Shown one piece after another: positions 57,267 to 64,000 of a DNA stretch of 64,000 bases. The DNA comes from Hymenobacter cheonanensis. GTDB lineage: Bacteria; Bacteroidota; Bacteroidia; Cytophagales; Hymenobacteraceae. Location: contig NZ_JAUQSW010000009.1 in NCBI RefSeq assembly GCF_030581075.1, positions 124,001 to 188,000 on the forward strand, given 5' to 3'. Numbering within the stretch: position 1 is the stretch's first letter; the number at the start of each line of letters is the position of its first letter. The notes beneath the pieces were generated by a model. The model worked only from the letters and a program-made list of their open reading frames with translations. It searched no databases and was not told the DNA's origin. The translations under genes were made by a program, and so were the position numbers.

Positions 57267-57386
57267 GAAAAAAGGTGATGAAGGAAGTGAACTAGGTTGT
57301 AACAGCCAACTTACGAACTTTGGCCGTTACTGTTGGTAGTATAACAATTTTGCGGCCGTTTCGTGCCGCGTCTTTTGCCTGTCTTT

Positions 57387-58400
57387 ATGTCCGCTCCCGT
57401 CCACTACCGCCGCAACGAGGCGCTGCGCACCATCCGCCCCGGCTACGTGGGCAATAAGCTCGTCGGCGCCGAATTCTGCAACGGCGAGGCGCTGTTTGAA
57501 CCGTCCTTTGGCACGGCGCTGCGCTGGCAGCTCACGGCCAACCCGCAGAAGGAAGAGAAGAAGAAAGACACCTGGGCGCCGGCCGTAGTGCCCTGCGCCG
57601 AGGCGTTTTTCTCGACCGAAGATATGCTGGTGTGGCTAGGGCACGCGGGCTTTCTGCTGCGCATTAAGGGCGTAAGCTTGCTGTTTGACCCGGTGCTGTT
57701 TTCGTCGCTAGGCCTGCGGCACCGCCACGCGCTGCCCTGCCGGCCCGAGGAGGTGCGCAACATTGACTACCTGCTGCTCTCGCACGGCCACCGCGACCAC
57801 CTCGATGAGCGGTCCATCAAGCTGCTGGCGCAGCAGAATCCGCAGCTGCGGGTGCTGTCGTCGCTGGGTATGGCTAGCCTGGTACGTGGCATGGCCCCCA
57901 CCCTAGCGGTGCAGGAGGCCGGCTGGTGGCAGCAGTACGACCTGGGCCCCGAGGCGCCGTTTGAAATTTACTACCTACCCGCCAGCCACTGGCACCGCCG
58001 CGGCCTCACCGATTTGAATAAGGTATTGTGGGGCAGCTTTTTAATTAAAACCGACGACCGCCTCATCTACTTTGCCGGCGACACGAGCTACGGGGACCAC
58101 TTCGAGCAGATAGAGCAGGCGTTTGGCCCCCTCGACATCGTGCTCATGCCCATCGGGGCCTACAAACCGCCGTTTATGATGCACCTGAGCCACGTGAACC
58201 CGCACGAGGCGGCCAAGGCCGCCAACGTGCTACGCGCTGGTCACGTGGTGCCCATGCACTACGGCACCTTCGACCTCAGCGACGAGCCCGCCTCCGAGCC
58301 ACTGCGCCTGCTTACCGAGGTGGCAGCGGGCGGGCTGCTGCGCGGCGCACTGCATGCGCCCGCCGTGGGCGAAATCATGCGCTGGCCGGAGTGGGAATAA
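57387..58400 (+). CDS. MBL-fold metal-dependent hydrolase (NAPE-PLD/UlaG-like)
   Basis: 337 residues from ATG 57387. The metallo-beta-lactamase signature SHGHRDHLDE binds zinc, and further ligands occur in YFAGDTSYGDHFEQI and MHYGTFDLSDEP. The N-terminal 100 residues carry WLGHAGFLLRIKGVSLLFDPVL, typical of NAPE-PLD-like members acting on phospholipids or lactones. Substrate unknown. Confidence 0.88.
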   Translation: MSAPVHYRRNEALRTIRPGYVGNKLVGAEFCNGEALFEPSFGTALRWQLTANPQKEEKKKDTWAPAVVPCAEAFFSTEDMLVWLGHAGFLLRIKGVSLLFDPVLFSSLGLRHRHALPCRPEEVRNIDYLLLSHGHRDHLDERSIKLLAQQNPQLRVLSSLGMASLVRGMAPTLAVQEAGWWQQYDLGPEAPFEIYYLPASHWHRRGLTDLNKVLWGSFLIKTDDRLIYFAGDTSYGDHFEQIEQAFGPLDIVLMPIGAYKPPFMMHLSHVNPHEAAKAANVLRAGHVVPMHYGTFDLSDEPASEPLRLLTEVAAGGLLRGALHAPAVGEIMRWPEWE

Positions 58401-58425
58401 GCTAGCCCGGCGTGGCGACCGGCAG

Positions 58426-58433
58426 TACCTTTG
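58426..58433 (+). promoter_or_regulatory. Putative -7 promoter box directly before the SSS symporter
   Basis: TACCTTTG matches TAnnTTTG exactly, 6 bases before ATG 58440. Confidence 0.5.
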
Positions 58434-58439
58434 CCGCCT

Positions 58440-59942
58440 ATGTCGCCGACCCTTATTTTAAGTTTGATTGCCGGCTATTTCGCCGTGCTTATCATCATCG
58501 CCGTGCTCACCTCACGCAAGGCTACGAGCGAGAGCTTCTTCATTGCCAACCGCAACGCGCCTTGGTATATGGTGGCCTTTGCCATGATTGGGACGTCGCT
58601 CTCGGGCGTCACGTTCATCTCGGTGCCGGGCAACGTGTACGGCAAAAGCTGGAGCTACCTGGCCGTGGCGCTAGGGTTCGTGGCGGGCTACGTGGTCATT
58701 GGCACGGTGCTGCTGCCGCTCTACTACCGGCTGCAGCTGGTGAGTATCTATTCGTATCTGGAGCAGCGGTTTGGGTACTGGAGCTACAAGACGGGTGCGC
58801 TGTTTTTCCTGATTTCGCGCTCGCTAGGGTCGGCCCTGCGGCTGTACCTAGTGGCGGGCGTGCTGCAATTGGCCGTGTTTGACTCGATGGGCGTGCCGTT
58901 CAGCATAACGGTAGTAGTCAGTATTTTATTCATCTACCTCTACACGTTTAAGGGTGGGCTCAAGACTATTCTCTGGACCGATACTTTTCAGACCCTAGCC
59001 ATGCTGAGCTGCGTGGCGCTGAGCATCTACTTCATGTCGGATGCGCTGAACTACTCCTTCAAGCAGCTCATCTCGACGGTGCGCGAAAGCCCTATGTCGC
59101 AGGTGTATTTTGATAATTTTCGGGACGATAAGTTCTTCTGGAAGCAGTTTGCTTCGGGCATGTTTATCACCATCGTGATGACCGGCCTCGACCAGGATTT
59201 GATGCAGAAAAATCTGAGCTGCCGCAGCCTCGGCGAGGCGCAAAAAAACCTGTTTTGGTTTACCCCGGTCATCGTGAGCGTCAATATTCTATTCCTCACG
59301 CTAGGGGTGCTGCTTTACAAATACGCCGCCGCCCAGGGCCTCGACCTGGCGCACATGCCCCAGTTGCTCAACGTGAAGGGCACGCTCGATACCGATAAGG
59401 TATTTCCGTACCTGGCCACCACGCAGTTTTCGCTGGCGGCGGGCATCATCTTCATTCTGGGCATTATCGCCGTCACCTACGCCTCGGCCGACTCGGCGCT
59501 GACCTCGCTCACCACGTCGTTTTGCATTGATTTTCTGAATATCCGGCAGTACGACGAGGCCAGGCAAACGCGGCTGCGTCAGCTCACGCACCTGGGCTGG
59601 TCGGTGGTGCTGATTGTGATTATCCTCATTTTCCGCGCCCTCAACGAACAGAGCCTGATTGATGCCGTGTACAAGGCGGCGGGCTTCACCTACGGGCCGC
59701 TGCTGGGGCTGTTTGCCTTCGGCATTTTCACCACGCGGCAGCTGCGCGATGGGCTGGTACTGCCCACCTGCGTAGCGGGCGTGGCCCTTACTTATCTCAT
59801 CGTGTCGCACTCCGTGGAGTGGCTGGGCGGCTACAAATTCGGCTTTGAAATTCTGCTGCTTAATGGGGCGCTCATTTACCTGGGCCTACTCTTGATTTCG
59901 CGCCCCGCCGACCGAACCGAAGCCGCCGCGCAATTGTCCTAA
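58440..59942 (+). CDS. Sodium:solute symporter (SSS family)
   Basis: 500 residues with about 13 hydrophobic helices. SSS core features: ESFFIANRNAPWYMVAFAMIGTSLSGVTFISVPG (the broken first core helix), YYRLQLVSIYSYLEQRFG, and AVTYASADSALTSLTTSFCIDF with the Na2-site serines and threonines. ATG 58440 is preferred over a TTG three codons earlier. The substrate is not predicted; sugars, sialate or amino acids are all possible. Confidence 0.93.
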   Translation: MSPTLILSLIAGYFAVLIIIAVLTSRKATSESFFIANRNAPWYMVAFAMIGTSLSGVTFISVPGNVYGKSWSYLAVALGFVAGYVVIGTVLLPLYYRLQLVSIYSYLEQRFGYWSYKTGALFFLISRSLGSALRLYLVAGVLQLAVFDSMGVPFSITVVVSILFIYLYTFKGGLKTILWTDTFQTLAMLSCVALSIYFMSDALNYSFKQLISTVRESPMSQVYFDNFRDDKFFWKQFASGMFITIVMTGLDQDLMQKNLSCRSLGEAQKNLFWFTPVIVSVNILFLTLGVLLYKYAAAQGLDLAHMPQLLNVKGTLDTDKVFPYLATTQFSLAAGIIFILGIIAVTYASADSALTSLTTSFCIDFLNIRQYDEARQTRLRQLTHLGWSVVLIVIILIFRALNEQSLIDAVYKAAGFTYGPLLGLFAFGIFTTRQLRDGLVLPTCVAGVALTYLIVSHSVEWLGGYKFGFEILLLNGALIYLGLLLISRPADRTEAAAQLS

Positions 59943-60008
59943 CCAGAGGCCCTAGCGGTGGGTATCTTTACGGATTACCTATTCTTTTTGCCCCGTTTTT
60001 ATAGCCTT

Positions 60009-60515
60009 ATGCGCTCGTACTTTTTCGCTATTCTGCTGGCCGCGCCCCTAGCCGCGCTGGCCCAAACCAAGCCGGCTCCGGCCAAGGCGCCCATCGTGCT
60101 CACGCCCGGCAATATGCAGCTGCAAGCCGGCGGCGGTGCCGAAAATCGCCCCGACCACCCGCCTACCTTCCCCGGCGGCGAGGAGGCCATGGGCGAGTTC
60201 TTCACCCAAAACGTGCAGATTCCGGTAAAAGCCAAGCAAGCCCGCGTGACCGGCGACGTGCTCGTGACCGCCACCGTGGGCACCGATGGCAAGCTCACCA
60301 ACCCCAAAATCGCCAAGGGCCTCACGCCCGAGTGCAATGCCGAGGCCCTGCGCGTGGTGCAAACCCTGCCCGCCTGGCAGCCCGCCACCCGCCGCGGCGT
60401 GCCCGTGCCGGTGATGGTGCAGGTGCCCGTGCCGTTCGACAATGCCGGCATCACCAAGTTTGAGAACGACCGCAAAGTGCCCCGCTCGACCAAGGACGCG
60501 CCGGGGCTGAATTAA
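60009..60515 (+). CDS. TonB C-terminal domain protein
   Basis: 168 residues with signal-like N-terminus (SYFFAILLAAPLAALAQ) and a TonB C-terminal fold (VTGDVLVTATVGTDGKLTNPKIAKGLTPECNAEALRVVQTLPAWQPATRRGVPVPVMVQVPVPF). A stretch of PGNMQLQAGGGAENRPDHPPTFPGGEEAM precedes it, a Bacteroidota pattern. It lacks the long Pro-rich arm of true TonB and a clear membrane anchor, so it may be a periplasmic relative rather than an energy transducer. TATCTTTA at 59964-59971 is a weak promoter box. Confidence 0.85.
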   Translation: MRSYFFAILLAAPLAALAQTKPAPAKAPIVLTPGNMQLQAGGGAENRPDHPPTFPGGEEAMGEFFTQNVQIPVKAKQARVTGDVLVTATVGTDGKLTNPKIAKGLTPECNAEALRVVQTLPAWQPATRRGVPVPVMVQVPVPFDNAGITKFENDRKVPRSTKDAPGLN

Positions 60516-60532
60516 ATCAACTAAAAACAGAA

Positions 60533-60639
60533 AACGTCTGTCATGCAGACCGAAGGGAAGCATCTCGCGTGGCGCAGTAATCACGGCGTAAGCAACGAGG
60601 CGAGCGAGATGCTTCCCTTCGGTCTGCATGACAGACGTT
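60533..60639. repeat. Perfect 36-base inverted repeat (GTCATGC...AAGCATCTCGC family)
   Basis: Arms 60533-60568 and 60604-60639 are perfectly complementary over 36 bases with a 35-base spacer. It contains GTCATGCAGACCGAAGGG followed by AAGCATCTCGC, the same theme as the 3.8 and 54.7 kb elements. It lies between two co-directional genes. Confidence 0.92.
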
Positions 60640-60740
60640 ATTAGTTAAATTATGTAAGCAAGGCAACGCAGCTAAAGCAAGCGCGGCCTTTGCTCGTCTA
60701 GTAAATAAGTGGGTCGGCCCCTAGCCGGCCAGATTGAATT

Positions 60741-62591
60741 ATGGCCCGTAGTGGATTTAATACCAGTGGCAGCGACGCCACCGCCGACTTACCCAAACCG
60801 AAAGTAAATAAGGATTCGCTCAAGCGCGGCCTGCGGATATTCCGCTACGTGCTGCCCTACCGGCGCAAGTTTATCGTGGGCATGGTGCTGCTGGTGCTCA
60901 GCAGTTTAAGCACCATGTCGTTTCCCTGGATTTCGGGCAAGCTGGTGAACGTGGCTACGGGCGAGCCGTTGGTGCTGCCGGGGGGGCTAGTGCTCGATAT
61001 CAACCGGGTGGCGATTGGGCTATTTCTGGTGACGGTGCTGCAAGGCTTGTTCTCGTTTGGGCGCATCTGGTTTTTCACGCAGGTGAGCGAGTTTACGGTG
61101 CGCGATATCCGGCAGGCGCTCTATGCCAAGTTTGTGCAGCTGCCCATCCCCTTTTTCGAGCAAAACCGCGTGGGCGCCGTTACCTCGCGCATTACCTCCG
61201 ATGTGGGCCAGATTCAGGACTCGTTTTCGCTGACGCTGGCCGAGCTGTTTCGGCAGGTATTTACGCTGGTGGGCGGCATCGCCTTCATCATGGTCGTGTC
61301 GTGGAAGCTGTCGCTGTTCATGCTGCTCACCTTCCCGCCCATCGTGCTGGCGGCGGGGTTATTTGGCCGCAAAATCCGCACGCTCTCTAAGACCGTGCAG
61401 CAGGAGCTAGCCCACACCAACACCATTGTGGAGGAAACCCTACAGGCCATCAATTCGGTGAAAGCCTTTACCAATGAGCGCTTTGAGCAGGGCCGCTACA
61501 ACTCGGCCCTGAGCAAAGTAGTGCGGGCGGCGCTGCAAAGTAACTTGTACCGGGGCGGCTTCGTGTCGTTCGTCATTATCGGCCTCTTTGGGGGCATCAT
61601 TTTGATTTTGTGGCGCGGGGCCACGCTGGTGCACACGCCCATCACCGACCCCGACCACCTCAAAATCGGCGACCTCACGGCCTTTATTATTTACACAGCC
61701 TTTATCGGCGCCTCGGTGGCCGGCTTGGGCGAAATTTATGGCAAGGTGCAGAGCACGCTGGGGGCTAGCGAGCGCATCCTCGAAATCCTGGACGAAACGC
61801 CCGAGCCCACGCACTTGGAGCCGACCGTGGGCCTGGTGCCGGCCAAAATCCAGGGCGATATCCGCTACGAGCACGTAGCCTTTCGCTACCCCACCCGGCC
61901 CGATATTGCGGTGCTGCAAGACATTGACTTTCACATTGCAGCGGGCGAGAAAATCGCGCTGGTAGGTCCTAGCGGCGCGGGCAAAAGCACCATTGCCGGC
62001 CTGCTGATGCAGTTTTATCCGCTCAGCGGCGGCCGCATCCTGGTCGACGGCCACGACATCCAGGATTACGACCTCACCGGCCTGCGCCGCCACATTGGCA
62101 TTGTGCCGCAGGAAACGCTGCTTTTCGGCGGCTCCATCCGCGAGAATATCGCCTATGGCAAGCCGGGGGCTAGCGACGCCGAAATAATTGAAGCTGCCCG
62201 CCGCGCCAATGCCTGGCAGTTTATCAGCGCCTTTCCCGAGGCACTCGATACGGTAGTTGGCGACCGCGGCATCAAGCTTTCGGGCGGGCAGCGCCAGCGC
62301 GTGGCCATTGCCCGCGCCATCCTCAAAAATCCGGCGGTGCTCATTCTGGATGAAGCTACGTCGTCGCTCGACAGCGAGAGTGAAAAGCTCGTGCAGGGCG
62401 CCTTGGATGAATTGATGCAAAACCGCACCAGCCTCATCATCGCCCACCGCCTCAGCACCATCCGCAAGGTGGACAAGATTCTCGTTATCGACGGCGGCCG
62501 CATTGTGGAGGCTGGCACGCATGAGGAATTGAGCGACCGCGAAGGTGGGCTGTATGCTAATTTACTGCGCTTACAGTTTGAGTTGGCGTAG
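60741..62591 (+). CDS. MsbA-like ABC exporter (membrane and ATPase fused)
   Basis: 616 residues. Six-helix ABC membrane domain at about 35-340, then a nucleotide-binding domain with Walker A GPSGAGKST, Q-loop VPQETLLFGG, signature LSGGQRQRVAIARAIL, Walker B VLILDEATSSLD and H-loop LIIAHRLST. Half-transporter architecture, functioning as a homodimer or with a partner. Lipid-A/phospholipid flipping or drug export is plausible but not proven. An N-terminal hydrophilic extension of about 35 residues is present. Confidence 0.94.
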   Translation: MARSGFNTSGSDATADLPKPKVNKDSLKRGLRIFRYVLPYRRKFIVGMVLLVLSSLSTMSFPWISGKLVNVATGEPLVLPGGLVLDINRVAIGLFLVTVLQGLFSFGRIWFFTQVSEFTVRDIRQALYAKFVQLPIPFFEQNRVGAVTSRITSDVGQIQDSFSLTLAELFRQVFTLVGGIAFIMVVSWKLSLFMLLTFPPIVLAAGLFGRKIRTLSKTVQQELAHTNTIVEETLQAINSVKAFTNERFEQGRYNSALSKVVRAALQSNLYRGGFVSFVIIGLFGGIILILWRGATLVHTPITDPDHLKIGDLTAFIIYTAFIGASVAGLGEIYGKVQSTLGASERILEILDETPEPTHLEPTVGLVPAKIQGDIRYEHVAFRYPTRPDIAVLQDIDFHIAAGEKIALVGPSGAGKSTIAGLLMQFYPLSGGRILVDGHDIQDYDLTGLRRHIGIVPQETLLFGGSIRENIAYGKPGASDAEIIEAARRANAWQFISAFPEALDTVVGDRGIKLSGGQRQRVAIARAILKNPAVLILDEATSSLDSESEKLVQGALDELMQNRTSLIIAHRLSTIRKVDKILVIDGGRIVEAGTHEELSDREGGLYANLLRLQFELA

Positions 62592-62655
62592 GCGCCGCGT
62601 GTGCAGTTTTCTTATTTTTTGCATCAAGTAGCTGACATTAATTTAAGCAGCTACA

Positions 62656-63282
62656 ATGAGCAAGGGAATAAGAAACTGTAAAGCAGACCTGAATCGGCCT
62701 GACGTGACTTCATTCGCAAGCCTATTTTTGCTTATTGGCTGTTTTTGGCTGCTTACTGCCACCCTTAAAAGGCCACCAACGGGCCTTGTTTTGCTGGAAG
62801 AAACGCCTCGCGTGCTGTGCAACGCTTGTTTTAATGCACCAAATCACACCCAGATTTATGTTTGCCTGACAGCTAATGGGCGAGTCTCGTTTGCCACCTC
62901 CGAACCTAGTCTGCAATTGGCTACTCTTGAGCAAATGGGCAAAAAATACGGCGTGCGCTTTTCGACTGCCGAATTGACAAATTTGAAGTCAACAGCTTTT
63001 TTAGCGGTCAGGCTAGAAAAGCTAACCGCTAAAAAAGCCTACGCTCCTAGAACGGCTTTTGCCAACTTAGAAGCTACGGATAGCCATGCACTCTCGAAAA
63101 CTCAATTACTAGACTGCGTTGAACGTGCCCAGATGCTTTCGCCCGCATTAACCAACATGCCCGCTGGTATCTACTTAGCTATTGATGCTCAAACCAAGGC
63201 TTCGCTGGTGATGCATTTGGTGAATTTATTTCAACAACGAAAAATCAACCGGCTATATCTGTTAACGCATTGTTACGCCTAA
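62656..63282 (+). CDS. ExbD/TolR-like protein lacking the usual transmembrane aspartate
   Basis: 208 residues. The N-terminal segment DVTSFASLFLLIGCFWLLTATLK matches the ExbD/TolR helix (DMTPMVD-LLI-F-LTT) position by position, but Ser replaces the aspartate that carries protons. The C-terminal part (IYLAIDAQTKASLVMHLVNLFQQRKINRLYLLTH) fits the periplasmic ExbD domain. Base composition is visibly lower in GC than neighbours. A perfect 14-base hairpin (62995-63008 with 63025-63038) lies within the gene. No ExbB partner is adjacent. Function is uncertain. Confidence 0.68.
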   Translation: MSKGIRNCKADLNRPDVTSFASLFLLIGCFWLLTATLKRPPTGLVLLEETPRVLCNACFNAPNHTQIYVCLTANGRVSFATSEPSLQLATLEQMGKKYGVRFSTAELTNLKSTAFLAVRLEKLTAKKAYAPRTAFANLEATDSHALSKTQLLDCVERAQMLSPALTNMPAGIYLAIDAQTKASLVMHLVNLFQQRKINRLYLLTHCYA

Positions 63283-63313
63283 ACTCTTGGTAGAACGTCC
63301 ACCGCAACGGCAA

Positions 63314-64000
63314 TTAATCAACCTTTCTGCGCCCGCGCATCAGCGCCCAATACACCCCGCTAGCCACGAAAAAGCCCACGAACCACGCGTAGTTATACAC
63401 CTCCAGCAGCCAGGGCCACACGCTGGCCTTATCGAGCACGCCAATGGCGGCCAGGAAGCCGGGCACGCAGGGCAAAATGCCCAGCACCAGGGCCACCATA
63501 GCTACTGGGTTGAAGCCCCGGCTATACGTGTACTGGCCTTCGGGCTGATACAAGTCGCTCAGGGCCAGCTCTTGGTGGCGCAGCAGGTAGTAGTCGGTGA
63601 TGAGGATGCCGCCGATGGGGCCTAGCAGTGCCGAGTAGCCCACCAGCCAGGTAAAGATGAAGCCGCTGGGGTCGGCGATGAGCTTCCAGGGGAAGATGAG
63701 CAGGCCCACCACGCCGGTGAAATACCCACCCATCCGAAAGCTGATGCGCTGCGGCGCGAGGTTGGCAAAGTCGTTGGCGGGGCTCACGATGTTGGCCGCG
63801 ATGTTGGTGGCCAGGGTGCTTAGGGCCACGGCCAGCATGGCCAGCGTCACGAGCCAGCGGCCCTCGAAGCGGCCAGCCAGCACAACCGGGTCCCAGATGG
63901 TGGTGCCGTAGATGAGGAGCGTAGCCGACGTAACGGCCACGCCCACAAAGGAGAAAAGGGTCATCGGGATGGGCAGGCCCAGTGCCTGGCCCACCTGCTG
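63314..64000 (-). CDS. NCS1-family nucleobase/allantoin permease (partial, N-terminus off the window)
   Basis: The C-terminal 228 residues or so are visible, with six hydrophobic helices. Motifs: VSPANDFANLAPQRISFRMGGYFTGVVG and LLGPIGGILITDYYLLRHQELAL are those of NCS1 transporters for allantoin, hydantoin, uracil or related bases. The frame stays open to the right edge of the window, so the start lies outside. Confidence 0.9.
   Translation of the reverse strand, partial: QQVGQALGLPIPMTLFSFVGVAVTSATLLIYGTTIWDPVVLAGRFEGRWLVTLAMLAVALSTLATNIAANIVSPANDFANLAPQRISFRMGGYFTGVVGLLIFPWKLIADPSGFIFTWLVGYSALLGPIGGILITDYYLLRHQELALSDLYQPEGQYTYSRGFNPVAMVALVLGILPCVPGFLAAIGVLDKASVWPWLLEVYNYAWFVGFFVASGVYWALMRGRRKVD

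Noticed and set aside
1..64000. CRISPR arrays, rRNA genes, prophage or complete insertion sequences
   Set aside because: No regularly spaced repeats, rRNA stretches, integrases or transposases were seen.

Overview
The window looks like chromosome of a GC-rich Bacteroidota, most likely a Hymenobacter-type member of the Cytophagales. Supporting evidence: a secreted beta-helix protein with a type IX secretion C-terminal sorting domain, TonB-dependent uptake, menaquinone genes, a YfiT/BstA-type bacillithiol transferase, LytS/LytTR two-component pairs, and many starts preceded by the Bacteroidota -7 box (TAnnTTTG) rather than by Shine-Dalgarno sequences. No rRNA, CRISPR array, phage or complete insertion sequence was recognised. 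One tRNA (Leu-CAG) is present.

Layout. 1-2 kb: the 5' part of the pyruvate dehydrogenase E2 gene and a histidine phosphatase. 2-11 kb: a menaquinone cluster (menI-menF-menD-menB ... menE), interrupted between menB and menE by a DUF305 membrane protein, a secreted GH13 amylase and a UPF0175/DUF3368 toxin-antitoxin pair. 11-16 kb: two outer-membrane-like proteins and two tandem TlpA-family thioredoxins. 16-23 kb: an ABA4-like membrane protein coupled to an unknown membrane protein, then two paralogous LytS/LytTR systems arranged tail to tail. 23-31 kb: acyltransferase, TonB receptor, a kinase-less PAS protein followed by a CZB-like protein, and a YfcC-type carrier. 31-35 kb: a T9SS beta-helix protein behind an AT-rich leader, a bacillithiol transferase and a TPR lipoprotein. 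35-46 kb: dihydrolipoyl dehydrogenase, YceI with an upstream MarR gene and its probable operator, dipeptide epimerase, dicarboxylate symporter, two lipoproteins and a large GAF protein. 45.7-46.35 kb is a non-coding AT-rich stretch with a degenerate tandem repeat. 46-50.8 kb: PAP2 phosphatase, tRNA-Leu, methyltransferase and M61 peptidase. 50.9-56.4 kb: the most unusual locus, two coiled-coil proteins, a membrane-anchored substrate-binding protein fused to an OmpA peptidoglycan-binding domain, an ABC permease and an ABC ATPase. 56.5-64 kb: Bax-inhibitor-1 protein, metallo-hydrolase, sodium:solute symporter, TonB-domain protein, MsbA-like exporter, a low-GC ExbD-like protein and the 3' part of an NCS1 permease.

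Many genes are separated by very long, near-perfect inverted repeats. Four of them (3.8, 52.7, 54.7 and 60.6 kb) share a recognisable sequence theme and look like REP/MITE-type elements. Others are ordinary intrinsic terminators. Functional assignments rest on motifs read by eye; no database search was run.
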